A stretch of DNA of 64,000 nucleotides, taken from assembly GCF_019968605.1 (NCBI RefSeq), contig NZ_CP082966.1, forward strand, positions 2,841,501 through 2,905,500. Reading direction: 5' to 3'. This DNA is from Polaribacter litorisediminis (GTDB taxonomy: Bacteria; Bacteroidota; Bacteroidia; Flavobacteriales; Flavobacteriaceae). The notes under the pieces are model-generated. The model did no database searches and had not been told where the DNA came from. It saw only the letters and a program-made list of their open reading frames with translations. Within the stretch, counting starts at the first letter, position 1, and every line of letters starts with the position of its first letter. The translations under genes were made by a program, and so were the position numbers. Below are positions 25,408 to 34,106 of the stretch, piece after piece.

Positions 25408-26418
25408 TTAGATCACACTAAATCCATAAGCATAAGGATCATCTTCTGTATTAATAGTAATGGTATTTTGCCCGTAAATCTTTGCCCAACCTTTTATACT
25501 AGGAATAATCGCTAATTTTCCATTTAATGTGGTTTCTTCCTCTATAACTCCTGTAAAAGTACTACCAATAAAACTTTCGTGAATAAAATTTTCGCCAACT
25601 TTTAGTTTTCCTTTAGCATATAATTGTGCTAATCTTGCTGAAGTGCCCGTTCCACAAGGACTTCTATCGATGGCTTTATCACCATAAAAAACAGCATTTC
25701 TTCCATTAGAAGTAGGGTCAATAGGAGTTCCAGTCCATAGCATGTGCGTTACATCTTTGATACTTTCGTTTTCTGGATGCACAAATAGATTGGGATATTT
25801 TTGATTAATTCGCTCCCTTAAAACTTGAGAATATTGAATGATTTTTGTTGCTGTAAAATCTTGAATTCCGCTAAAATTTTTCTGAGGATCTACAATTGCA
25901 TAAAAGTTTCCTCCATAAGCAACATCAAAAGTAAGTTCTCCTAATTCATCACAATCTATGGTTAAATTTTCGGCAGCTAGATAACTTTTTACATTGGTTA
26001 ACTTTACCCATTCAACTTTTTCATTTTTCAACGAATATGCTATTTCAACCAAACCCGCAGGGGCTTCCATTTTTATTTTCCCTGGGATTTTAGGCGTAAT
26101 TAAACCTTCTTCAATGGCGATGGTAATAGTACCGATAGTTCCATGACCGCACATGGGCAAACAACCCGAAGTTTCTATAAATAAAACAGCAAAATCGTTT
26201 TCCGGATTATGAGGTGGATATAATATAGATCCACTCATCATGTCATGACCCCTAGGCTCAAACATTAACCCTTTTCTTATCCAATCATATTCTTTTAGAA
26301 AATGCAACCGCTTTTCATTCATGGTTTTTCCAACCAAATCAGGGCCACCTTTTTTTATGACTCTAACAGGGTTTCCACAAGTATGAGCATCTATGCAAAC
26401 AAACGTATGTTTACTCAT
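25408..26418 (-). CDS. 4-hydroxyproline 2-epimerase (proline racemase family)
   Basis: A 336-residue PLP-independent epimerase that inverts the alpha carbon of trans-4-hydroxy-L-proline. Both catalytic cysteines are present: Cys90 in PMCGHGTIG and Cys255 in RSPCGTGTSA. The related dehydratases that act on 3-hydroxyproline carry Thr in place of the second Cys. First step of the degradation cluster. Its start overlaps the end of the DUF885 gene by 8 bp, so the two are translationally coupled. Confidence 0.93.
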   Translation of the reverse strand: MSKHTFVCIDAHTCGNPVRVIKKGGPDLVGKTMNEKRLHFLKEYDWIRKGLMFEPRGHDMMSGSILYPPHNPENDFAVLFIETSGCLPMCGHGTIGTITIAIEEGLITPKIPGKIKMEAPAGLVEIAYSLKNEKVEWVKLTNVKSYLAAENLTIDCDELGELTFDVAYGGNFYAIVDPQKNFSGIQDFTATKIIQYSQVLRERINQKYPNLFVHPENESIKDVTHMLWTGTPIDPTSNGRNAVFYGDKAIDRSPCGTGTSARLAQLYAKGKLKVGENFIHESFIGSTFTGVIEEETTLNGKLAIIPSIKGWAKIYGQNTITINTEDDPYAYGFSVI

Positions 26419-28132
26419 TTTTTGTATTATTGATGTAGTTGTTGATACGTTCTTCTAAAATAGATAAAGTAACCGTACCCTGTTCTAAAACAACTTCGTG
26501 AAAGTTTCTAATATCAAATTTATCACCTAATTCATTTTCTGCTTTTTTACGCATTTCACGAATTTTGAGTTCTCCTATTTTATAGGACAATGCTTGACCT
26601 GGCCAAGAAATATAACGATCTGTTTCCGTGGTTACCTCATGTATAGAGAGTGCTGTATTTTGTGACAAATAATTAATCATTTGTTGTCTTGTCCAACCTT
26701 TTGCATGCACCCCTGTATCTACCACCAACCTACAAGCTCGCCACATTTCATAGGTCAGCTGCCCAAATTTTTCATAAGGTGTGGTGTAAATACCCATTTC
26801 AGCAACCAAATATTCAGTATACAATCCCCACCCTTCACCAAAAGCAGATAAGTATAAATTTCTTCTAAATTGGGGAATTGTTTCTGGTAATTCGTTGTTT
26901 AATGACATTTGTAAATGATGCCCAGGAACAGCTTCATGAGCGGTAAGTGCTGGAATTGTATACAACGTTCTACTTGGTAAATTATAGGTGTTTACCCAGT
27001 AAAACCCTGCAGTCGTCTCGCTTCTAGAACCTGAATATCTACCTCCTGTATAATTTGGGGCTAAATCTGCAGGAACAGGAACAACACCATAAGGTTTTCT
27101 AGGTAAAGTTTTAAAATATTTTGGCAATTCTGCATCAATTCTTTTGGCAATATCCCTTGCAAACATCAACAATTCTTTGGCCGTTTTTGGATAAAATTGT
27201 TCGTCCGTTCTCAAAAATTCTATAAATTCTGCAAAACTTCCTTTAAAACCTAAATCGTCAATAATTTTTTGCATTTCTGCTTTAATTCTTGCAACTTCCT
27301 TTAAACCAATTTGATGTATATCTTCTGCCGTATATTGATTACTTGTTGTGAAATAATCAATTCTATTTTGATAAAATGCTTCTCCATTTGGTGTGCTAGA
27401 AACGCCAAGCTCTTTTCGGGTATTTGGCAAATATTCGTTTTCAAAAAACTGTTTAATTTTTTGATATTCACCAACTACATTATTTTTAACACTAGTTTTT
27501 GCCACTTTTATGACGGAATCTTTGTATGTTTCCGAGAATGATTCAGGTAAATTTAAAAATGGTTTGTAAAATTCACTTTTGGTAACATCTGCAACAATAT
27601 GTTTATCATAAGTAATGTTGTAATTATTAAATATAGCACTAGGTTGCGCCATTCCCTCTTTTACTGCAGTTTTTAATAAGCTAAAATTATACGAAACTCT
27701 ATTTGGCAAATCCTCTAATCTTTGAAGATAGTTTTTTACTTGTTTTTTATTTTTAAAACGAGTGCTTGCCATTCTACTAAAATTTAAATGAAACGCATTC
27801 TCATTTGTAATTGTATTTAAATACGTTTTGTAATTGTGTGCGTCTATTTTATCCTGTAATACAAAAAGCAATAAATCTTTAGATATTTTATCAGACTCAG
27901 ATAAACCTTCAGATGAAATCTGGTCCAATTCCTTTATTAGATTTTTAGAAAACTCGGCCTCAGCTTGATAATATTTTGCTGTGTTCTCAACAGATGCATA
28001 CCGGTCAAATTCATATTTTCTATCTGATTCGTACCTATTAATGATCTCCTGTAGTTGCTCAACTTCTGTCGTTTTTTCACATGAGAACAAGACCAATAGT
28101 AATGTTAAAAATGTGAATTTTAGATTTTTCAT
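26411..28132 (-). CDS. DUF885 family lipoprotein, probable metallopeptidase
   Basis: A 573-residue lipoprotein; the signal peptide ends LVLFSCEKTTE with Cys18 at the lipobox. The C-terminal half has the DUF885 zinc motif HEAVPGHHLQ and downstream FGEGWGLYTEYLVAEMG, which supplies the third ligand. Proteins of this family are probably dipeptidases or carboxypeptidases. Placed between the semialdehyde dehydrogenase and epimerase genes of the hydroxyproline cluster, it could release hydroxyproline from small collagen-type peptides. This is inferred from neighbours only. Confidence 0.85.
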   Translation of the reverse strand: MKNLKFTFLTLLLVLFSCEKTTEVEQLQEIINRYESDRKYEFDRYASVENTAKYYQAEAEFSKNLIKELDQISSEGLSESDKISKDLLLFVLQDKIDAHNYKTYLNTITNENAFHLNFSRMASTRFKNKKQVKNYLQRLEDLPNRVSYNFSLLKTAVKEGMAQPSAIFNNYNITYDKHIVADVTKSEFYKPFLNLPESFSETYKDSVIKVAKTSVKNNVVGEYQKIKQFFENEYLPNTRKELGVSSTPNGEAFYQNRIDYFTTSNQYTAEDIHQIGLKEVARIKAEMQKIIDDLGFKGSFAEFIEFLRTDEQFYPKTAKELLMFARDIAKRIDAELPKYFKTLPRKPYGVVPVPADLAPNYTGGRYSGSRSETTAGFYWVNTYNLPSRTLYTIPALTAHEAVPGHHLQMSLNNELPETIPQFRRNLYLSAFGEGWGLYTEYLVAEMGIYTTPYEKFGQLTYEMWRACRLVVDTGVHAKGWTRQQMINYLSQNTALSIHEVTTETDRYISWPGQALSYKIGELKIREMRKKAENELGDKFDIRNFHEVVLEQGTVTLSILEERINNYINNTKNE

Positions 28133-28143
28133 TTGTTATTGTA

Positions 28144-29712
28144 TTATAGAGTCCCGTTCATATTTCTTTTAATTCCCAGTGGATTCTCATTCTGTAGTTC
28201 TGCTGGCAATAAATGATTTGGCCAATCTTGATAACTAAAAGGACGCACCCAACGTTTTATAGAAGCGATCCCCACGGCAGAAAAACGACTATCTGTTGAT
28301 GCTGGATATGGCCCTCCATGAACCATAGATTCACAAACCTCAACACCCGTTGGCACACCGTTAAAAATAATTCTACCAACTCTATTTTGTAGTGCCGCAA
28401 TTACAGCTTGATAGTTGCTCACTTCGTTTTCATCAGAAATAACGGTTCCTGTTAATTGCCCTTCTAAACTCACAATTACTTGTTCTAATTCATCGGTGTC
28501 TTCACACTGAACAACCATTGAAAAAGGTCCAAAAACTTCTAAATGTAAGGTAGCGTTTTCTAAGAATGTTTTTCCATCAACTGAGACAACTGCTTGTTGT
28601 GCATAATTATTTTCAACATCAGATTCATAATTTGCTGTAACACGAACATAATCTTGAGAAACTACCTTTTCTTTATTGGCATTGTATCCTTTTTTGATGT
28701 TGGGATGCAACATACAAGAAGGATTTATATCCATAATTTCTTGGGATAAATTATTAACAAAAGTGCTCAAAGCATCACTTTTAATTCCTAATAATAAACC
28801 CGGATTTGTACAAAACTGACCTGTTCCTAAAGTGATCGAACCTGCATACGTTTTTGCAATTTCTGCTTGTCTATTTTCTAAGGCTTTTGGTAAAATTACT
28901 ACAGGATTTATACTGCCCATTTCTGCAAACACAGGAATTGGTTCAGCTCGTTTAGCGGCTAAATCTAACAAGGCTCTTCCTCCACGAATACTTCCTGTAA
29001 AACCAACTGCTTTTACTTTTGGATTCGAAACTAATTGTTGCCCAACCTCTATTCCACTTGAATTTAGGTTCGAAAAAACGCCATTTGGCATTCCTGTTTT
29101 TTTTGCTGCTTTTACAATTGCCGACGCTACCAAAGCTCCTGTTCCCGCATGCATTGGATGCGATTTTACAATCACCGAACAACCTGCGGCTAATGCTGCT
29201 GCTGTATCTCCACCTGCGGTTGAATATGCTAAAGGGAAATTACTTGCTCCAAATACCACAACTGGCCCTAAAGGAATTAGCATTTTTCTGATATCCGATT
29301 TTGGCATTGGTTCTCTGTTTGGCTGCGCAGCATCTATAGTTGCTTCCACCCAAGACCCTTCTGCTACTAAATTTGCAAAACTTCTTAATTGCCCAACGGT
29401 TCTGCCTCTTTCTCCTTTTGCTCTTCCTTCTGGCAAACCAGTTTCTGAACAATACATTTGAATTAGTTCATCATCTAATGCTAAAATTTCATCTGCAATT
29501 GTGTTTAGAAATTCGGCTTTTTTAGTTCCTGATATTATTCTGAATTCTTTAAATGCCTCTGAAGCTAAATCAACTGCTTTATTTATTTCTTCTATTGATG
29601 CTTCTGTAAAAACAGTTTCGTTTTCTTTATTTAATTCTGGGTTATAGGTTTTAAATGTTTTATTGCCTTTGGCTGATTCTAAATTACCTATGTAGTTTTT
29701 TCCTGTAGTCAT
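28144..29712 (-). CDS. Alpha-ketoglutarate semialdehyde dehydrogenase
   Basis: A 522-residue aldehyde dehydrogenase of the NADP-preferring KGSA (2,5-dioxovalerate) dehydrogenase type. Catalytic Cys301 lies in GTGQFCTNPG and the general base Glu264 in FAEMGSINP. The NAD(P) region includes GASNFPLAYST and VGFTGSIRGG. In hydroxyproline breakdown it oxidises 2-oxoglutarate semialdehyde to 2-oxoglutarate, the final step into the TCA cycle. It starts downstream of its own TAnnTTTG box, 203 bp after the deaminase gene, and is followed closely (11 bp) by the DUF885 gene. Confidence 0.92.
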   Translation of the reverse strand: MTTGKNYIGNLESAKGNKTFKTYNPELNKENETVFTEASIEEINKAVDLASEAFKEFRIISGTKKAEFLNTIADEILALDDELIQMYCSETGLPEGRAKGERGRTVGQLRSFANLVAEGSWVEATIDAAQPNREPMPKSDIRKMLIPLGPVVVFGASNFPLAYSTAGGDTAAALAAGCSVIVKSHPMHAGTGALVASAIVKAAKKTGMPNGVFSNLNSSGIEVGQQLVSNPKVKAVGFTGSIRGGRALLDLAAKRAEPIPVFAEMGSINPVVILPKALENRQAEIAKTYAGSITLGTGQFCTNPGLLLGIKSDALSTFVNNLSQEIMDINPSCMLHPNIKKGYNANKEKVVSQDYVRVTANYESDVENNYAQQAVVSVDGKTFLENATLHLEVFGPFSMVVQCEDTDELEQVIVSLEGQLTGTVISDENEVSNYQAVIAALQNRVGRIIFNGVPTGVEVCESMVHGGPYPASTDSRFSAVGIASIKRWVRPFSYQDWPNHLLPAELQNENPLGIKRNMNGTL

Positions 29713-29740
29713 CTTTACTTATTTTTTTAATGCTTTTTTT

Positions 29741-29748
29741 CAAATTTA
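29741..29748 (-). promoter_or_regulatory. -7 element for the semialdehyde dehydrogenase gene
   Basis: The minus strand reads TAAATTTG, an exact TAnnTTTG match, 28 bases upstream of the start codon. No good TTG is seen at the expected distance, so the promoter may need an activator. Confidence 0.5.
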
Positions 29749-29915
29749 CTCATTTATAAGCTACTTTTTTTGATAATAGGTGTTTTTGAAGTAATACCTT
29801 GAAATGAAAAACCTTTTCTCATAACCATCTCTAGAATTATGAAAAACGTGTTATAAAGCTTCCATTATGCTTTCTGTAGAAACGAACCTTTCTCATTTTT
29901 GAATATTTGAAAAGA

Positions 29916-30872
29916 TCAACTTATTAAGTCCAGAACTTCAAGTCTTTCTTTCGCCAATATATATCTTGCACGTACATCATCAATTTGCTGTTTCGTTAAT
30001 TTCTTACCAAAAGTACGCAGCCCTCCAGCAACATCATTATGATGAATTCCCATAGCAAGCTTAAGATATTCCATAAGCAGCGGCTGAGCATCCAGATACG
30101 ATAAGGAATTTAAAGCCTGAGAAATTTTGTTTGCCTTAGCCCATTCTCCATTTAAAACATGCTCCTGCATAGTAACACTTGCTTTAGGGAAGATCGTACC
30201 TACACCTGTAATTCCACCACATGCTCCAGCGAGCCCTGCATGAACTGTGACTGTGTCTACTCCTGCCAAAATTTTTAAATCTTTGTTCTCTAACATCAGC
30301 GTTTCAATAATTGAAACATCTATGGTCGATATTTTAAGAGCAGTTACTTTAGGCAGCACAGAAAGTCTTAAAAGAAGGTCAGTTGAGAGTGCATGATAAC
30401 CTGCTGCATCAGGATTGTTATAAGGCATAATTGTTACGCCTACATCTTTTGCAGTTGCTTCAGAGAGTGCATAGTACTCATACATTTCTTTTTCAGAAGG
30501 AACCGCCTTCGTTTTTGGTGGCATAACCATGACGGTATCAACTCCTACTGTTGCAAGTCCTTCAATGATTTTTGCAAGTTCTTCCTTAGTTTCTGCTGAA
30601 GCTCCGCTGATTAAAGGAACATTGTATTCTTTAGCAACCTCAGAAAGGGATTTCAATAAAGAAAGACGCTGTTTATTGCTCAGGTAGCTATTCTCACCTA
30701 GAGTACCAGAACCTACAAGTCCGCTCATTCTGCTTCCGCCCTTTCCTTGAACTTTTAAAATACCTGCGGCCTGTTTTTGTGTTGCATCAAGGTCAATTTC
30801 AAGAGCGCCGGATTTTGACTCTTTCAGCCATGTAAACACTGCAGGCATTACACCATCCCAATTACATTTCAT
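29916..30872 (-). CDS. Dihydrodipicolinate synthase-family 1-pyrroline-4-hydroxy-2-carboxylate deaminase
   Basis: A 318-residue TIM-barrel aldolase-superfamily enzyme. The Schiff-base lysine K180 lies in VTALKIS and the catalytic Tyr151 in MPYNNP. Context makes it the deaminase that opens 1-pyrroline-4-hydroxy-2-carboxylate to 2-oxoglutarate semialdehyde, not a lysine-pathway enzyme. Its base composition differs from its neighbours: one sampled 60-base line (30721) has 28 G/C, against 18 in a comparable line of the adjacent dehydrogenase gene (28721). That suggests recent transfer from a richer-GC relative. First gene of the cluster, opposite the AraC regulator. Confidence 0.87.
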   Translation of the reverse strand: MKCNWDGVMPAVFTWLKESKSGALEIDLDATQKQAAGILKVQGKGGSRMSGLVGSGTLGENSYLSNKQRLSLLKSLSEVAKEYNVPLISGASAETKEELAKIIEGLATVGVDTVMVMPPKTKAVPSEKEMYEYYALSEATAKDVGVTIMPYNNPDAAGYHALSTDLLLRLSVLPKVTALKISTIDVSIIETLMLENKDLKILAGVDTVTVHAGLAGACGGITGVGTIFPKASVTMQEHVLNGEWAKANKISQALNSLSYLDAQPLLMEYLKLAMGIHHNDVAGGLRTFGKKLTKQQIDDVRARYILAKERLEVLDLIS

Positions 30873-30903
30873 TTTGCTATAATTTGTTTGATATAAAATT
30901 ATG

Positions 30904-30929
30904 AATCCTAATTCTTTTAAATTAGGATT
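30904..30929. promoter_or_regulatory. Inverted repeat in the hydroxyproline cluster control region
   Basis: Perfect 10-bp arms, AATCCTAATT (30904-30913) and AATTAGGATT (30920-30929), with a 6-base spacer. It is in the 146-bp region between the deaminase gene and the divergent AraC-type gene. Likely a binding site for a cluster regulator. Confidence 0.55.
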
Positions 30930-30978
30930 AAACTATTCAATTTTAATACTATATTATCCTTAGCAAATACCAAAAGTG

Positions 30979-30996
30979 TATTTTTGAATAACTTTG
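30979..30996 (+). promoter_or_regulatory. Possible promoter boxes of the AraC-type gene
   Basis: Two overlapping candidates, TATTTTTG (30979-30986) and TAACTTTG (30989-30996), both fit TAnnTTTG. The start codon is 23 bases after the second. The sequence alone does not decide which is used. Confidence 0.4.
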
Positions 30997-31018
30997 TATC
31001 AACAATAAGTTAACTTCC

Positions 31019-31867
31019 ATGAAAGTTTTACCTTTTAAAATTCCGAAGCCAGAAAATAATGCATTGATTTATCAAGAAGATATTGAATTTGTTTTTTACG
31101 ATAAATTACATCAACATGAGGAGATTCAGATTAGTTTTATTGAAATAGGAACAGGAACTTTATTGGTAGGAGATACCATTTCTAGTTATGCTGAAAATGA
31201 TATTTTTATTTTAGGAAGTAACTTACCGCACGCTTTTAAGAGCGATAAGAAGGAAGCAGAAAAGTCTAAAATGTTGACTTTATTTTTTACTAAAACTTCT
31301 TTTGGGGAATCCTTTTTTGAATTGAATGAGTTTACAGAAATTAAGGGTTTCTTTTCAAAATCTTTACAAGGTTCTATTCTGAAAACCAATCAAACTGAAA
31401 TTATTAAACTCTTTTTAAGATTAAAAAAGGCCTCTAAATTTGAGCGTTTTATGTTGTTTTTAAAGATTTTAAAAATTATTTCTAACTTTAAAACCGAACC
31501 GCTTTCTAGTTTTGTTCATCGTAAAAAATATTCTGATACTGAAGGGAAAAGAATGAGAACTATTTTTGAATTCACGATGGAAAATGCCCATCAAAAAATT
31601 TCTTTAGAAGACATTGCGGGTATTGCAAACATGACTAAAAATGCGTTCTGCAAGTATTTTAAAAAGCGAACAAATAAAACCTATATTAGTTTTTTAACAG
31701 AAGTAAGAATTGAGAATGCTTGTAAGTTTTTAAAATCTAAGGAAGAATTTTCAATCGGGGATATTGCTTATAAATCAGGATTTTATAACATTTCAAATTT
31801 TAATAGAAAATTTAAAGAAATCAAGAAAATGACACCTTTACAGTATAAATTTTATCATGGAATTTAA
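31019..31867 (+). CDS. AraC family transcriptional regulator
   Basis: A 282-residue regulator with an N-terminal cupin-like sensory domain (about residues 10-80; KLHQHEEIQISFIEIG, then ILGSNLPHAFKS) and a C-terminal double helix-turn-helix (about 185-282; ISLEDIAGIANMTKNAFCKYFKKRTNKTY and FSIGDIAYKSGFYNISNFNRKFK). Divergent from the hydroxyproline cluster across a short region with an inverted repeat, so it is the likely activator of that cluster. The effector is probably hydroxyproline or a pathway intermediate, by inference. Confidence 0.9.
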   Translation: MKVLPFKIPKPENNALIYQEDIEFVFYDKLHQHEEIQISFIEIGTGTLLVGDTISSYAENDIFILGSNLPHAFKSDKKEAEKSKMLTLFFTKTSFGESFFELNEFTEIKGFFSKSLQGSILKTNQTEIIKLFLRLKKASKFERFMLFLKILKIISNFKTEPLSSFVHRKKYSDTEGKRMRTIFEFTMENAHQKISLEDIAGIANMTKNAFCKYFKKRTNKTYISFLTEVRIENACKFLKSKEEFSIGDIAYKSGFYNISNFNRKFKEIKKMTPLQYKFYHGI

Positions 31868-31906
31868 GTAAATCTGCTCTGGTCAAGAAAACTAAATTAA
31901 GCTACT

Positions 31907-32275
31907 TTACAGTGCCTCTAATTCTTTTTGTAATTTCTTAGTCAGTCCTTTTACCACTAAATCATAAGAATGGTTGATGAGTTCTTTAACCAAAGCGTCA
32001 GAAACATCCGCAGTATTTATGGTTACTGTGTTCCAAAGTCTTTTGTTCATATGCCAGCCAGGCTTAATGCCTTCATATGCTGCTCTTAACTCTTCTGCTT
32101 TGTCTGGATCACATTTTAAGTTGATACTTTCTTCTCTTTTTTCCCAAGCATCTAAACTCGATAATGCAAACATTTTATGCATCACTTTAAAAACTAAAGT
32201 AACCTCGTCAAAAGGAAAATGTTCCGTGACTCCCTTTTTAGCTATACAAAAATCTCTTAACTCTTCGATATTCAT
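31907..32275 (-). CDS. MmcQ/YjbR family protein
   Basis: A 122-residue protein with the CyaY-like fold of the MmcQ/YjbR family: EELRDFCIAKKGVTEHFPFD at the start, FALSSLDAWEKREESINLKC in the middle, and a GIKPGWHMNKRLWNTV block. Family members are DNA-binding or nucleic acid-associated small proteins with no well-defined function. Convergent with the AraC-type gene (40 bp between stops). Monocistronic. Confidence 0.88.
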   Translation of the reverse strand: MNIEELRDFCIAKKGVTEHFPFDEVTLVFKVMHKMFALSSLDAWEKREESINLKCDPDKAEELRAAYEGIKPGWHMNKRLWNTVTINTADVSDALVKELINHSYDLVVKGLTKKLQKELEAL

Positions 32276-32405
32276 TTTTGGTTTTTTTGGTTTTTGATAA
32301 GAAATAATTATCTGGATATCATTTTTAAAAGATATAAAAATATAATTAAAATGAACTTTTAGGAATTTAAAAGTATCTTTATAAAACCAAATCTACAATA
32401 AATTT

Positions 32406-33389
32406 ATGATGGAGCAGGAATTTTTAAAACATACATCACTTATTAGTTATTCCGCTAAAAGTTATCAAAAAAACTATTATGAATCTGTTTCAGACATTAT
32501 TTTATCTAATAAAACGCCTTCTACAGAATGGATAAATACCTATGGAAATAAATATTCAGAAATTTTTAAGACGATTGTGGCAAATAACAACTTAGATGAT
32601 TTTTTAATGAAATTATTTATGGATGATGAACATTCTAATAAAGTGATTTTACTAGACGATTTGGTTTTTGTTTCTACTCGGGTATTAATTACAAAAAGTG
32701 AAACCTTAGAATCTGAACAAATGCTTTTTGTGGTTTCCTCTAGTTATTTATGGAGTATTCAGGAAAAAGTTGGTGATTATTTTGATTGGATTCGAGAGCG
32801 TTTAAAAGGGAATAAAGGAATCGTTAGAAGAAAAAAAACAGACTATTTATTGTTTTTAATTTTAGAATCTATTGTTGATAATTACCAAGAAACCTATCAA
32901 AAAAATGCAGAATTAAGTGCTGATAAATTAAACTCTACTCAAATAAAACCTACTCCTGAATTTACATCTTTGGTTGAAAAAAGAAAACAGGAATTGTTCA
33001 ATTTTAAGAAAGCAACCCTAAGTTTACGCGATACGATTATCAAATTAGAAAAAATAGAAATCGATAATTTTAATGTAAAATATTTTAGTGAATTAAAAGA
33101 ACAAACGAGTAATTTAGTTTCTAATATCGATTTTGAGTTGCAAGAATTAGAAAGTAAAATCAATTTAATTTTTAGTATTCAAGGACATCGTTTAAATGAG
33201 GTGATGAAAACGTTGACGATTTTGTCTGTGATTTTTATTCCGCTTACTTTTTTAGCTGGAATTTACGGAATGAATTTCGAGAATATACCAGAACTAAAAT
33301 TCAAATATGGATACTTCGCTTTATTGGGAATTATGGTTTTAGTAACTTTTGGTGCCGTTTGGTATTTTAAACGTAAGAAGTGGTTTTGA
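32406..33389 (+). CDS. corA: CorA-like divalent cation transporter
   Basis: A 327-residue CorA-family channel, probably for Mg2+ or Co2+. A long helical cytosolic domain covers residues 1-265. Two C-terminal membrane helices are joined by the signature loop GIYGMNFENIPELKFKYGY, with GMN as the selectivity motif. The C-terminus is the usual basic FKRKKWF. ATG at 32406 is used; the next ATG is one codon later. The last ~170 bases and 33 bases beyond the stop are repeated, degenerate, at 35691-35893. Confidence 0.9.
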   Translation: MMEQEFLKHTSLISYSAKSYQKNYYESVSDIILSNKTPSTEWINTYGNKYSEIFKTIVANNNLDDFLMKLFMDDEHSNKVILLDDLVFVSTRVLITKSETLESEQMLFVVSSSYLWSIQEKVGDYFDWIRERLKGNKGIVRRKKTDYLLFLILESIVDNYQETYQKNAELSADKLNSTQIKPTPEFTSLVEKRKQELFNFKKATLSLRDTIIKLEKIEIDNFNVKYFSELKEQTSNLVSNIDFELQELESKINLIFSIQGHRLNEVMKTLTILSVIFIPLTFLAGIYGMNFENIPELKFKYGYFALLGIMVLVTFGAVWYFKRKKWF

Positions 33390-33602
33390 GAATTATTTAG
33401 TTTGTTTCTAAAATTAAAAAAACAAAACCTTCCTAACTCTGCATATACAAACCTGTGCTGAACTTGATTCCGTATTGAGACTCCGCTATTGAAACTTAGC
33501 TATTAAAAATAGTTGACAAACATTAAAAACTTAAAAAAACCATTCAAAACTGTGATTTTTAAAAAACATTTACGAATAATGGTATATAAACAATAGCCAA
33601 AA

Positions 33603-34103
33603 GTGAGTTCATTAAAGAAAACAGAGAGATTTCAAAAAATCATACAAGAAAACAAAGGAATCTTATATAAAGTTATCAATATATACTGTAAGGGTATTGA
33701 AGACAAAAAAGACCTAGAACAAGAAATATTGATTCAGTTATGGAGTTCTTTAAAAAACTACAATGAAAACTATAAACTCTCTACTTGGATTTATAAAATA
33801 GCAATGAATGTTTCAATTTCTTTCTATAGAAAAAACAAACTTAGAAATACCACAACACATTTACCGATTGATTCAATCTTCATAGAAGGAGAAGTTGATC
33901 AAGAAACTGATGAGTTCAAACATCAAAAAAAAGTTTTAAATATATTCATTGATAAACTAAATGAATTCGACAAAGCGATAATCATACTTTATATGGAAGA
34001 ATACAACTATAAGGAAATTGCTGACATCATTGGTATTTCTGAAACAAATGTAGGAACTAAAATCAATAGAATTAAGAAGAAACTTAAAGAAAAAATAAAT
34101 TAG
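33603..34103 (+). CDS. ECF-type RNA polymerase sigma factor
   Basis: A 166-residue sigma-70 family factor of the ECF class. Region 2 is residues 15-80 (KDLEQEILIQLWSSLKNYNENYKLSTWIYKIAMNV). Region 4 is about 110-160 (FDKAIIILYMEEYNYKEIADIIGISETNVGTKINRIKKKLKE). The likely start is the GTG at 33603-33605; no ATG is available in the front of the frame. The next gene, 3 bp after the stop, encodes a membrane protein and could be its anti-sigma partner. This operon sits within the segment bracketed by corA 3' copies. Confidence 0.88.
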   Translation: MSSLKKTERFQKIIQENKGILYKVINIYCKGIEDKKDLEQEILIQLWSSLKNYNENYKLSTWIYKIAMNVSISFYRKNKLRNTTTHLPIDSIFIEGEVDQETDEFKHQKKVLNIFIDKLNEFDKAIIILYMEEYNYKEIADIIGISETNVGTKINRIKKKLKEKIN

Positions 34104-34106
34104 ATT

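Noticed and set aside
28832..29461. 209-codon open frame antisense to the semialdehyde dehydrogenase gene
   Set aside because: The minus-strand gene has every expected aldehyde dehydrogenase motif; the antisense frame has no family resemblance.
33390..33602. tRNA gene or integrase attachment site at the cassette border
   Set aside because: No cloverleaf and no integrase gene was found; the border repeat is coding corA sequence.
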